The position numbers were made by a program, and so were the translations under genes. A DNA stretch of 64,000 nt from Bacillota bacterium (lineage in GTDB: Bacteria; Bacillota; Clostridia; Lachnospirales; Lachnospiraceae), in contig JAEYGZ010000034.1 of NCBI GenBank assembly GCA_023409535.1, positions 124,001 through 188,000 on the forward strand, written 5' to 3'. Positions 24,831 through 33,445 of this stretch are shown piece after piece (position 1 is the first letter of the stretch; each line of letters opens with the position of its first letter). The notes beneath the pieces were generated by a model, which worked only from the letters and a program-made list of their open reading frames with translations, was not told the DNA's origin and searched no databases.

Positions 24831-26813
24831 ATGAAAAATATAGATACGATGTCAGTGAATGCGATAAGAATACTATCAGCAGATGGTGTACAAAAAGCAA
24901 ATTCCGGGCATCCGGGATTACCATTAGGTGCAGCAGCTATGGCATATGAGTTATGGGCAAAACATATGAAACATAATCCGGCGAATCCTAAATGGCATAA
25001 CAGAGATAGATTTATCTTATCTGGCGGTCATGGTTCTATGCTTCTTTACTCTTTATTGCATTTGTTTGGATATGGTTTGACAATTGAAGATTTGAAACAG
25101 TTCCGTCAGGATAACTCATTAACTCCCGGACATCCGGAGTATGGTCATACAGTTGGTGTGGAAGCTACAACCGGACCGTTAGGAGCAGGAATGGCGATGG
25201 CAGTTGGTATCGCCATGGGGGAAGCTCATCTTGCCGCAGAATTTAATAAGAAAGGATATCCGGTTGTAGATCATTATACCTTTGTTCTTGGAGGAGACGG
25301 ATGTATGATGGAAGGCATCACTTCTGAGGCAATGTCACTTGCAGGTACCCTTGGTTTGGGAAAATTAATCGTATTATACGACAGTAATAAAATCTCGATT
25401 GAAGGAAGTACTGATATTGCATTTACGGAAGATGTCAGAATGCGTTTTGAAGCCTTTGGTTTCCAAACCTTAGTTGTGGAAGATGGTAACAATCTTGAAG
25501 AGATCGGAGCTGCAATTACCGCTGCAAAAGCGGAGTTATCCAGGCCTTCGATGATTACCGTTAAAACAAAAATTGGTTTTGGCAGCCCCAAAGAAGGCAT
25601 GGCCAGTGCTCATGGTGAGCCTCTTGGAACAGATAATATTACGGCATTAAAAGTAAAATTAGGATGGCCAAGTCAAGAAGCCTTTTATGTTCCGGAGGAA
25701 GTATATGATAATTATAAGAGTTATGCAAATCAAGGAGTTATAGCTGAACAGATTTGGAAGGACATGTTTGCAAATTATTGCAAAGAATATCCTGAGATGA
25801 AGGAATTATGGGATCGGCAGCATGATATACATGCGGCAAAGGAATTAATTAATAACCAAGATTTCTGGGCATTTACAGATAAACCGGAAGCAACCAGAAA
25901 CCTTTCAGGATTGATAATCAACAGAATTAAGAAATATATTCCCGGCTTTATCGGTGGTTCTGCAGATCTTGCTCCTTCAACAAAAACCTATATGAACGAT
26001 GAGGGGGATTTTTCAAAGAATAATTATGCCGGACGAAATATTCATTTTGGTGTGAGAGAATTAGCTATGGCAGGTATCGGCAATGGTCTGGCTCTTCATG
26101 GTGGCTTAAAGCCTTATGTATCTACATTTTTCGTTTTTAGCGATTATGTGAAGCCAATGGCAAGATTATCGTCCCTAATGGGACTTCCGATATCTTACGT
26201 TTTTACTCATGACAGTATTGGCGTTGGAGAAGACGGGCCAACACATGAACCGATTGAACAATTGGCAATGCTTCGTGCTATGCCTAATTTTGTGGTATTT
26301 AGACCAGCGGATGCAACAGAATGCATTGCTGCATGGTATTTTGCCATTACGTCTACCAATTTACCTACTGCTTTAGTATTGACCCGCCAAAATCTTCCTC
26401 AGCTGCCAGGATCCTCAAAAGAGGCGTTAATGGGAGGCTATATTATATCGGATTCTAAGAAAGCCGTACCAGAAGCAATCATAATAGCAAGCGGTTCTGA
26501 AGTGGAACTGGGTATTAGGGCACAGGCAGAGCTGGCAAAGGAGGATGTGGATGTCAGAGTAGTAAGCATGCCTTCTATGGATTTGTTTGAAACACAGTCG
26601 GCACAGTATAAAGAGCGTATCCTGCCAAAGGGCGTAAAAGCGAGAGTCGCAATTGAAGCAGGAATTGATTTTGGATGGGGTAAATATGTAGGTCTTGACG
26701 GTACTACGGTCACAATGAATGGTTTTGGTGCTTCTGCTCCGGCAGGAACATTATTTAAAAAATTCGGGTTTGCTACGGAAAATGTAGTTGAAGCCGTAAA
26801 GAATATACTGTAA
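24831..26813 (+). CDS. tkt: Transketolase (full length)
   Basis: A 660-residue thiamine-diphosphate enzyme, the usual single-chain length. It has SGHPGLPLGAA near 21, the diphosphate-binding GGDGCMMEGITSEAM near 155, the pyrimidine-domain VFTHDSIGVGEDGPTHEP near 457 and a C-terminal transketolase_C domain. It transfers two-carbon units between sugar phosphates, for example xylulose 5-phosphate plus erythrose 4-phosphate to fructose 6-phosphate plus glyceraldehyde 3-phosphate. Being dedicated to this cluster, it would drain tetrose phosphate made upstream. GGAGG precedes the ATG. A terminator follows. Confidence 0.97.
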   Translation: MKNIDTMSVNAIRILSADGVQKANSGHPGLPLGAAAMAYELWAKHMKHNPANPKWHNRDRFILSGGHGSMLLYSLLHLFGYGLTIEDLKQFRQDNSLTPGHPEYGHTVGVEATTGPLGAGMAMAVGIAMGEAHLAAEFNKKGYPVVDHYTFVLGGDGCMMEGITSEAMSLAGTLGLGKLIVLYDSNKISIEGSTDIAFTEDVRMRFEAFGFQTLVVEDGNNLEEIGAAITAAKAELSRPSMITVKTKIGFGSPKEGMASAHGEPLGTDNITALKVKLGWPSQEAFYVPEEVYDNYKSYANQGVIAEQIWKDMFANYCKEYPEMKELWDRQHDIHAAKELINNQDFWAFTDKPEATRNLSGLIINRIKKYIPGFIGGSADLAPSTKTYMNDEGDFSKNNYAGRNIHFGVRELAMAGIGNGLALHGGLKPYVSTFFVFSDYVKPMARLSSLMGLPISYVFTHDSIGVGEDGPTHEPIEQLAMLRAMPNFVVFRPADATECIAAWYFAITSTNLPTALVLTRQNLPQLPGSSKEALMGGYIISDSKKAVPEAIIIASGSEVELGIRAQAELAKEDVDVRVVSMPSMDLFETQSAQYKERILPKGVKARVAIEAGIDFGWGKYVGLDGTTVTMNGFGASAPAGTLFKKFGFATENVVEAVKNIL

Positions 26814-26844
26814 TTTTATAGAATCTGTAAATGGAAGTTAGTAT

Positions 26845-26890
26845 AGAGATTGTCCTATTAATGAAAACTTAATTGGATAATCTCTTTTTC
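26845..26890 (+). terminator. Terminator after transketolase
   Basis: AGAGATTGTCC (26845-26855) pairs with GGATAATCTCT (26875-26885), followed by a T-run. Confidence 0.8.
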
Positions 26891-27002
26891 TTATATGTAC
26901 AAGTAAAATGATATTCCAGTTGCATGTTCTTACACTGCTGTATTTTAGTAACCGATGAATAGATCGCTTACTGTCATACAGTTAGTTCTTATAATTACCT
27001 AA

Positions 27003-27314
27003 CAATCCAATTATACACAGCGATTTGAAGATTACCTGACTTTAAAAGGTATTATTCATTCCTTTAGCAGAAAAGGAAATCCTTATGATAATGCATGTAT
27101 TGAATCATTCCATTCAGTACGAAAGAAGGAAGAGGTCAATCATCATAAATACAATGCTTTCAATACGTTATTGACACAAGTCCATGGATGCATTTTACTG
27201 CAGATTATGTTAAAATATTATTTTAACTGGATATATTGCTTAGGTGTGATAGCGGTTAATATCATTGAATTCACCGAGAAGCATTTACCATTTTATCATC
27301 ATAAACTATATTGA
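27003..27314 (+). pseudogene. IS3-family (IS150 group) transposase fragment
   Basis: About 50 codons from 27003 encode the late rve integrase region: GIIHSFSRKGNPYDNACIES and HSVRKKEEV, containing the final catalytic Glu neighbourhood. After this the frame continues to 27314 without likeness to transposase, and upstream there is a stop at 27000. No intact terminal repeats were found. The rest of the 688-base gap (26814-27501) holds the transketolase terminator and nothing else convincing. Confidence 0.75.
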
Positions 27315-27501
27315 AGGAAATACTTGTAGGCACATCTCAGCTATAAAAGATTCAGATAAAAAGGGTGGCAATACATTCCTTCAAGTAGTTAAACTACAGA
27401 AATCAGCCTAAAGAGCACAGCATCTGAATGTATTAATGTACCACAAGTCTAAAGAGAGGAAAGTATGATTATAGACTTCTAGATATATCATACAAGATCT
27501 T

Positions 27502-29106
27502 ATGATGAAAAAGATTAAGACGGAAAAAGAAAGGGGATTTATTCTTTTATGTCTGTCAGCGATTATATTGAGTAAACTGCTTGATATCTTCCTACGTTAT
27601 ATACTTGGTAAAATAATAGATTCAATTCAGTCTAATGCAATTATTTCTGATATGTCATTTGAAATATTGGTAATGAGTGTTTTATTTATAATATTAGCAT
27701 TTATTGTACCTTATCTTAATGAACGAATAAGTTCATCTTTACTTGCAGATATACATGATCAATTGGAGAAAAAAATATTACATTTTATGTTATCATATTT
27801 CAATAAAATTGATCATGGGAATTTAATATCTTTATATAATTCTGATGCATATGGATATGTTGCAGGTGTATCAAGAGTTATCACTAACTTTATACCTGGT
27901 ATAATACTATTTATAATTTCTGAAATTTTTATCGCTATGATTGATATTAAAATATGCATTGTTTCAATTATTATTGTTTTGATATCATCAATGTTAGTCA
28001 TTATATTAAGTAAAAAAATTGTAATTGGAACAAAACATTTTCAAGAAGTAACCGATCGTATTAATAAAGATTTTGCAACGGCAGTTTACAATATAGAGAT
28101 GGCTAAGAGCCTGAAAATTGAATCGAGGTTTATCGAACAGGATAATCTTAATTCGATTGATATTAATATAAAAAAAAGTATTTTATCATTATATAATATA
28201 TTACTATCAATTCCATCTTTAATAATAGCATTTATCGTAACTGCAATTGTTATGTTTATATCTGGGTATGAGTATAGGAATAATTCGATTAGTATAGGTA
28301 ATATTATAACAATTATAACATTACTTCAGTACCTAATTAATCCTATAATGACCTTAGATTCAACGTTAGTAGCTATACAGAAAGCTAAAGTAAATATAAA
28401 GCGAATGAATACTTTTATGGGATATGAAGATGAAAGCTTAGAAAAACATTTATCAAAACGAGATACAAAAATAAGTAATATCAAGTTCGATAAAGTTACT
28501 TTTAAATATAACGATGATTATGTGTTAAAAAATTTATGTTGTGAGTTCAGATCTGGTTCTATCAATTACATTCAGGGAAGAAATGGGATTGGAAAATCCT
28601 CTATTATTAAATTATTAACCCGAGTATATGCCGTAGACAGCGGATATATATTGATTAATGGAAACCCGATTGAAAAATACTCAATAGCATTTATTAGAGA
28701 CTTTATCTCTGTTATGACACAGCAAGAAGTTTTTATGCCGGATACATTAATTAATAATCTTTGTATTGGTAAGCCAGAGAATATAGAAAATATCATTGAG
28801 TTAACGAAATTATTTAATGTATATGATTCAATAATGAGGCAGCCTAATGCTTTTGATAGTATAATGAATGAGAACAGTTATGTATTTTCTAAGGGGGAAA
28901 GGCAGCGTCTATCCTTTATACGGACTGTTTCAAAAGATGCATTTATTTATGTTTTTGATGAACCAACTAGCGCTTTAGATAAGCAGAGTTCTATAATAGT
29001 TTGGAATGCAATTGAACATCTTTCTTTAGAAAAGATTGTTATTGTAATTACTCATGAAAAACCAGGAAATTGTATAGATGATTCGATTTTGCAATTGGAA
29101 ACATAA
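27502..29106 (+). CDS. ABC exporter half-transporter 1 (membrane plus ATPase)
   Basis: A 534-residue type-IV-fold ABC exporter. Six transmembrane helices fill about 1-300 and a nucleotide-binding domain about 330-534: Walker A GRNGIGKSS, Q-loop in SVMTQQEVFMP, Walker B YVFDEPTSALD and H-loop VITHEKP. The signature is FSKGERQRL instead of LSGGQ, so this site may be a weak ATPase. It forms a pair with the next gene, 12 bases away. The start may be the second Met at 27505; the ribosome site is poor. No peptide precursor or processing peptidase domain is adjacent, so the cargo is unknown. Very low GC compared with its neighbours. Confidence 0.88.
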   Translation: MMKKIKTEKERGFILLCLSAIILSKLLDIFLRYILGKIIDSIQSNAIISDMSFEILVMSVLFIILAFIVPYLNERISSSLLADIHDQLEKKILHFMLSYFNKIDHGNLISLYNSDAYGYVAGVSRVITNFIPGIILFIISEIFIAMIDIKICIVSIIIVLISSMLVIILSKKIVIGTKHFQEVTDRINKDFATAVYNIEMAKSLKIESRFIEQDNLNSIDINIKKSILSLYNILLSIPSLIIAFIVTAIVMFISGYEYRNNSISIGNIITIITLLQYLINPIMTLDSTLVAIQKAKVNIKRMNTFMGYEDESLEKHLSKRDTKISNIKFDKVTFKYNDDYVLKNLCCEFRSGSINYIQGRNGIGKSSIIKLLTRVYAVDSGYILINGNPIEKYSIAFIRDFISVMTQQEVFMPDTLINNLCIGKPENIENIIELTKLFNVYDSIMRQPNAFDSIMNENSYVFSKGERQRLSFIRTVSKDAFIYVFDEPTSALDKQSSIIVWNAIEHLSLEKIVIVITHEKPGNCIDDSILQLET

Positions 29107-29118
29107 AGGAGATTAAAT

Positions 29119-30768
29119 GTGAAGCAAGATTTAATTCGGTTAGGTAAATTATTTAGTATTACAAAGAAACTTAGTATTATCTATATTTTTTCGACGCTTA
29201 TTGTAGCATCTCGAAATTTTATAATTTCATATGTTACGATCTACATTGAGCAAACTGTATTTAAATATATGGTGAATGATATAAGTATAAAATTCGGGGA
29301 AGTTGCTCTAAAACTTTTTTTAATTATACTGATGTTCGTCTTTTATGATGGTGCTGGTACTTATATACAACAGACTACAATTCAGAAAATGAATAATAAA
29401 ATAAGAAATGCGATGCTATTCTCAATACTACATGCTAAATTGAAAGAGATTGATCAATTTGGTAATCGTGGAGATTTGTTAATACGTATTGAGCAGGATA
29501 TACAATCAGCTACATCAATATATTCTTTTGCTCTTTTATTACCTCTTATGTATATCATTTCCGGAATTGGTTCATCTATAATTATTGGGAGAATAAATCT
29601 TTTTATATGTATTCTAATTTACATAATCGGTTTTTTGATTTTATTTGTTCAGATATGGTGTGGTAAACGAGAGCGTATATTGAAGAACAAAGCTCAACAA
29701 GCGATTGCTGAGGGAGCGAATGTATATAATATATCATTGTCTGGTTTGGAACAAATTAAAATGTCAAATATGACAGAATATGCAAATGAAGTTCATGAAA
29801 AGGCATTGAACGAATTCCTGAATATATATAAGAAATTATCTGGCCTTAGCTCAATCAAAAATGGATCTGTACAAATTGGATCTTGGTTTGGTTCTATAGG
29901 AGTTACAATAATTTGTATCATTTTGTATAAATATAATTATATTGCTCTGGAAGCAGTTATCTCCATTTTTAATATGTCGATCTTGATTATAAATATGATA
30001 ACTTCATTTGGTTATGCCTTTTCGAATATGCAATCAAGTTTAGTTGGAATAGATCGTATTGATCAGGTTCTTAATATTGAAAAAGAAACTGAAAATGGAA
30101 TTGAATGCTCCAATGATTTATTTAAAAATGATATAACGATTTTAGATGTAACTTGCAATATATCAAAAGATATAGTTATAAGAATTCCTGATTTTATTAT
30201 CAGACACAATCAAATAACAGGCCTGAGTGGCAAAAGTGGTGTGGGTAAATCAACGTTTTTAAAGCAAATGTGTTGCTTATATGATTATGACGGGAATATA
30301 AGAATTGGTCATCTGGAATTATCGGATATAAATAAAAGTATTGTTCGCAACAATATCCTTCTGGTAAATCAAGATAATCTGATAATTTGTGGAACTGTGC
30401 GTGAGAACATATTACTTGGTAATGATATGAGCATTGATGACAAATATATAATAGATATGCTGAACGATCTTACTGATAATACTTTACTTTCTTCGTTAGA
30501 AAATGGATTAGACACCCAATTGATTGAAGGCGGCAAGAATTTATCTGGAGGGCAAATCAAAATTATTGCTTTAGCAAGAGCTCTATTTCGAAATGCTAAT
30601 ATAATATTATTTGATGAAATTTTTGCAGGAGTTGATAAAGACAATATTCATCGAATATGTAACTATCTTACTAAGATGAAAGTAAAAAAGACATTCCTAA
30701 TAGTTTCTCATGACGGGGATGTTCTAGATTATTGTGATAATGTTATTGTACTGAACAATACAATGTAG
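29119..30768 (+). CDS. ABC exporter half-transporter 2 (membrane plus ATPase)
   Basis: A 549-residue partner. Six transmembrane helices (about 15-310), then an ATPase with Walker A SGKSGVGKST, a full signature NLSGGQIKIIALARAL, Walker B ILFDEIFAGVD (Glu, then Ile for the usual Pro) and H-loop IVSHDGD. It probably forms a heterodimer with the upstream gene, with one canonical and one degenerate ATP site. Start is GTG with AAAGGAG upstream. Confidence 0.88.
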   Translation: MKQDLIRLGKLFSITKKLSIIYIFSTLIVASRNFIISYVTIYIEQTVFKYMVNDISIKFGEVALKLFLIILMFVFYDGAGTYIQQTTIQKMNNKIRNAMLFSILHAKLKEIDQFGNRGDLLIRIEQDIQSATSIYSFALLLPLMYIISGIGSSIIIGRINLFICILIYIIGFLILFVQIWCGKRERILKNKAQQAIAEGANVYNISLSGLEQIKMSNMTEYANEVHEKALNEFLNIYKKLSGLSSIKNGSVQIGSWFGSIGVTIICIILYKYNYIALEAVISIFNMSILIINMITSFGYAFSNMQSSLVGIDRIDQVLNIEKETENGIECSNDLFKNDITILDVTCNISKDIVIRIPDFIIRHNQITGLSGKSGVGKSTFLKQMCCLYDYDGNIRIGHLELSDINKSIVRNNILLVNQDNLIICGTVRENILLGNDMSIDDKYIIDMLNDLTDNTLLSSLENGLDTQLIEGGKNLSGGQIKIIALARALFRNANIILFDEIFAGVDKDNIHRICNYLTKMKVKKTFLIVSHDGDVLDYCDNVIVLNNTM

Positions 30769-31103
30769 AAGAGGTACTTGTAAGTAGTTGATGCAATGCC
30801 ATTATAGTAGGATCGATTCCGACTTGATTTTATTCCAAGTTATGACGATATTGATGATTAAGATTTATTTATTCCACAAGATGCCGATTTGAATTGTATT
30901 TGGAATTTTCTCATGAATAGTTACTTAATAGCAAGATACTCTGTTGTAGTGCGCTTACATAAGAGTTAATAGAATTAAGAGTTGCCCTTTATAATTCAAA
31001 TTTAATGTCATAATAAGTCACAAAATGTCGAAACATGAATATATTTATTATTGCATAATACAATTTCATATTAATGCAAATATATTCATAGAGAGGTGTT
31101 TGT
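30769..31103. other. Intergenic leader with large inverted repeat before the SR gene
   Basis: AT-rich, no gene seen. ATGAATATATTT (31035-31046) is the exact reverse complement of AAATATATTCAT (31078-31089), and inside it TTGCAT (31051) pairs with ATGCAA (31074). The right arm ends just before the GAGAGGTG ribosome site of the SR-repeat gene, so it could be an operator or an RNA hairpin that controls translation. Confidence 0.55.
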
Positions 31104-31289
31104 ATGAGCTTTAACAGAAATGAATCTTATAGAGGGCACAGCTTTTATACTTCTGGAGACAGATCCTGGAGTAATATCAGCAGGTCATGGGACAGATCAA
31201 GGAGCAGATTTAATAGCTGGTCTGGCAGCAGATCACGTAGCAGGTCCAGAAGCAGATCCCGCAGCAGATCTCGCAGCAGGTTTTTTTAG
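31104..31289 (+). CDS. Arg-Ser dipeptide-repeat (SR-rich) small protein
   Basis: A 61-residue basic protein. The first half is rich in Ser, Arg and aromatics (SWSNISRSWDRSRSRF); the last part is about nine consecutive Ser-Arg dipeptides, then Phe-Phe. The repeats use many synonymous codons (Ser AGC, TCA, TCC, TCT; Arg AGA, AGG, CGT, CGC), so the peptide pattern seems selected and is not just a recent DNA slippage. A good ribosome site (GAGAGGTG) precedes the ATG. A Ser/Thr-kinase-like gene begins 22 bases after its stop. The tail is like the RS domains of eukaryotic splicing factors, which are phosphorylated by SR kinases. No bacterial family is known to me. It might bind RNA or membrane lipids. 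Alternatively it is a random low-complexity frame, but codon variety, start and neighbour argue against that. Confidence 0.75.
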   Translation: MSFNRNESYRGHSFYTSGDRSWSNISRSWDRSRSRFNSWSGSRSRSRSRSRSRSRSRSRFF

Positions 31290-31311
31290 AAGATCATAAT
31301 GATGAGTCGCT

Positions 31312-32055
31312 ATGGGTCTTCATCTGAAAAATAAGATCAGCAATAGAGATAAATATTACAAAGAAAACGATACAATAGACAGTTATACCATTCAGGAATT
31401 ATTAGGTGAGGGACGATATGGAATAGTATATCTTGCCATTGATGAGGATAAAAATAAATATGTTGTAAAACAACTGAAGAAAGAAATGATTAAAAAAACT
31501 GAAAATAAATTGTTTTATGAAGAATTAAGTTTAAAGACATTACAGCATCCGTATTTCCCGAAATTTATTTCAAGATTTAAAGATCAGGACAGAGAAGGTT
31601 ATATTCTTGAGTATATAGAGGGTGAAGTATTTGAGGATATCTTGCGAAGGGAAAGATATCAATTCAACCGTGAAGAGATTTATGAGGTCTGCGGTCAGCT
31701 GCTTGATATGGTAGAGGTATTGCATAACAACAATATTATTCATGGAGACATCAGGCTGCCAAATATCATAAGAAAAGGGAATAAAGAGCTTTCGCTGGTT
31801 GATTTTGGCCTTGCAAGAATAATGGATAATCACCACACTAAGGAGCTGGATTACTGGTATATAGGTGATTTTTTGATTCATCTATATTATACAACCTACC
31901 AAAAGGTAAGCAGAATTGATAGACCTTGGTTTAAAGAGCTTGACTTGAAGCCGGAAGAAAAAGTTTTCCTAAAGAGACTTATGGGTATTGAAGAATCTTA
32001 TAAAAATATTCATGAAATCAGGCAACAGTTGAATAAAATTAAGAATAGTAATTAA
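31312..32055 (+). CDS. Eukaryotic-like Ser/Thr protein kinase, compact
   Basis: A 247-residue kinase domain without transmembrane or PASTA parts. It has the Gly loop GEGRYGIVY (32-40), Lys53 in VVK, a helix-C Glu near 70, the catalytic loop HGDIRLPN (His144, Asp146, Asn151) and DFG (164-166). HGD in place of HRD and the short C-lobe recall Bud32/RIO-like and other small kinases, but all catalytic residues are present. Predicted cytoplasmic. It starts 22 bases after the SR-repeat gene with no good ribosome site of its own, so it is probably translationally coupled to it; the only in-frame start is 31312. The obvious candidate substrate is the SR-repeat protein. Confidence 0.88.
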   Translation: MGLHLKNKISNRDKYYKENDTIDSYTIQELLGEGRYGIVYLAIDEDKNKYVVKQLKKEMIKKTENKLFYEELSLKTLQHPYFPKFISRFKDQDREGYILEYIEGEVFEDILRRERYQFNREEIYEVCGQLLDMVEVLHNNNIIHGDIRLPNIIRKGNKELSLVDFGLARIMDNHHTKELDYWYIGDFLIHLYYTTYQKVSRIDRPWFKELDLKPEEKVFLKRLMGIEESYKNIHEIRQQLNKIKNSN

Positions 32056-32174
32056 TAGAAGCCATGTGGTTTAATATTGCTGAGATATTAAGCCTCATGG
32101 TATCTATTTATATATCTTACTATATTTTGAAGCTATTCATGCTTATTAAAGATCAGGTGGGAAGAGGTATATGA

Positions 32175-32738
32175 ATGGAACATTTCGGGGAGATGATACG
32201 ATTTTATCCGGATAGTTTTCGAGCAAACATATTTACAACAGAACCCTTTCGGATGGTTGGCCTTATTGATGCAGAGATACGTTATTATTATGGGACGGAA
32301 AGAGTAACACTGGCCTTCTATAGATCCTCCGGCACCAACAGCGGCAAGACCCGGGGATTATGGTATCCTATCGTTGGAATTAAGATACATACAGGTAAAT
32401 TTACAGAGTTTACAAAATATATTAACTGTGTACTTGCGGAAACTACTAAGGACGGATGTGCAGATGAGGGATGGCTGGTAAAATCACTTTTCTTCGGTGG
32501 TAATAAGGACGGGGTAGAATTAAGAGGTTTTTCCCACGGAGTTCATAGGGAAAGCTTATTTGGAATAGGAAAGAGTCTCAGCTATCTCTATGAAAATAAC
32601 ATGTATTGTCTGATAGAGGAGATGGATGCTGAATACATCAATTCAATCGTGACCTTAAATAGTAAGCTCTATAATAACATACGCACCCAACGAGAGAATT
32701 ACGAACGCTTCATTCATGATATTTATAGAGGAGGCTAA
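32175..32738 (+). CDS. Hypothetical protein next to the SR/kinase pair
   Basis: A 187-residue soluble protein without a recognised family. Visible features: alternating strands in the first 100 residues (IRYYYGTERVTLAFYRSSG, LWYPIVGIKIHTG), a GFSHGVHRESLF stretch near 117, and a helical end. GAAGAGG lies upstream of the ATG. It follows the kinase by 119 bases on the same strand and may belong to the same system. No terminator is evident between them. Confidence 0.6.
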   Translation: MEHFGEMIRFYPDSFRANIFTTEPFRMVGLIDAEIRYYYGTERVTLAFYRSSGTNSGKTRGLWYPIVGIKIHTGKFTEFTKYINCVLAETTKDGCADEGWLVKSLFFGGNKDGVELRGFSHGVHRESLFGIGKSLSYLYENNMYCLIEEMDAEYINSIVTLNSKLYNNIRTQRENYERFIHDIYRGG

Positions 32739-32756
32739 GAAAATAGATGTTTCATA

Positions 32757-32808
32757 TTGACAAGTGAACAGTTGTTAACTATAATTGTGGTTAACAACTG
32801 TTCACTTG
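32757..32808 (+). promoter_or_regulatory. Consensus promoter inside a large palindromic operator (TetR)
   Basis: TTGACA (32757-32762) and TATAAT (32780-32785) are 17 bases apart. CAAGTGAACAGTTGTTAAC (32761-32779) and its perfect reverse complement (32790-32808) flank a spacer holding most of the -10. Each arm ends in the palindrome GTTAAC. It fits strong autorepression by the TetR protein encoded next; the transcript could also form a terminator-like hairpin for the upstream gene. Confidence 0.85.
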
Positions 32809-32827
32809 CTTTTTGAAAGGAGAATAT

Positions 32828-33430
32828 ATGTCTACAAAAGACAAAATTTTAATCGAGGCACTCTCTCTTTTTTCTGTCCATGGTTATAGCAGCGTATCTG
32901 TAAGAGATATTACAAAAGCCATTGGAATCAGGGAAAGTGCAATATATAAGCATTATAAAAATAAACAGGCGATATTTGACACAATTATTCAAATATCTGC
33001 CGAACGGATAAATCAATTACAACAGGAATTGATTCATTCATTTGGTCAGGAAGAAGCTGATAATACTGTTTTTTCCGTGGATATTATTCAAAAGATTTAC
33101 TGCAAACTTTTCTCATTCTATCTGACGGATGATATATTGTCAAAATTTCGCAAGATGATGATTATAGAACAATATAAAAGCACGGAGCTAAATACCATCT
33201 TTATGGAGATGTTTATAGAAAAAACCTTGCGATATCAGACCGAGGTTTTTCAGCAGTTAATTAACGACGGAAGAATTAACGGCGCTGATCCTGAGATTAT
33301 GGCACTTCATTTCTATTCGCCTATTTTTGTATTACTTTTTCGTTATGATACAAAAGCAGAAAAAATAGATGAGGCATTAAATTTAATAGTAAAGCACATC
33401 CGGGAATTTTTTCGATTATACTTAAAGTAG
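32828..33430 (+). CDS. TetR/AcrR-family regulator
   Basis: A 200-residue repressor. The N-terminal helix-turn-helix is KILIEALSLFSVHGYSSVSV followed by VRDITKAIGIRESAIYKHYK (about 6-45); the C-terminal helices form the ligand and dimer domain. ATG 32828 has AAAGGAG seven bases upstream. Its promoter is embedded in a 48-base palindrome, so it is almost surely autoregulated. It probably also controls the following membrane protein gene, 15 bases downstream. Confidence 0.92.
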   Translation: MSTKDKILIEALSLFSVHGYSSVSVRDITKAIGIRESAIYKHYKNKQAIFDTIIQISAERINQLQQELIHSFGQEEADNTVFSVDIIQKIYCKLFSFYLTDDILSKFRKMMIIEQYKSTELNTIFMEMFIEKTLRYQTEVFQQLINDGRINGADPEIMALHFYSPIFVLLFRYDTKAEKIDEALNLIVKHIREFFRLYLK

Positions 33431-33445
33431 AAAGAGGAGATCATT

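Noticed and set aside
27003..27314. Intact insertion sequence
   Set aside because: Only about 50 codons match transposase and no terminal repeats were found.
31190..31280. SR-coding stretch as a simple tandem DNA repeat or CRISPR-like array
   Set aside because: A 12-base rhythm exists, but synonymous positions vary and there are no spacers; it is better explained as protein-level repetition.
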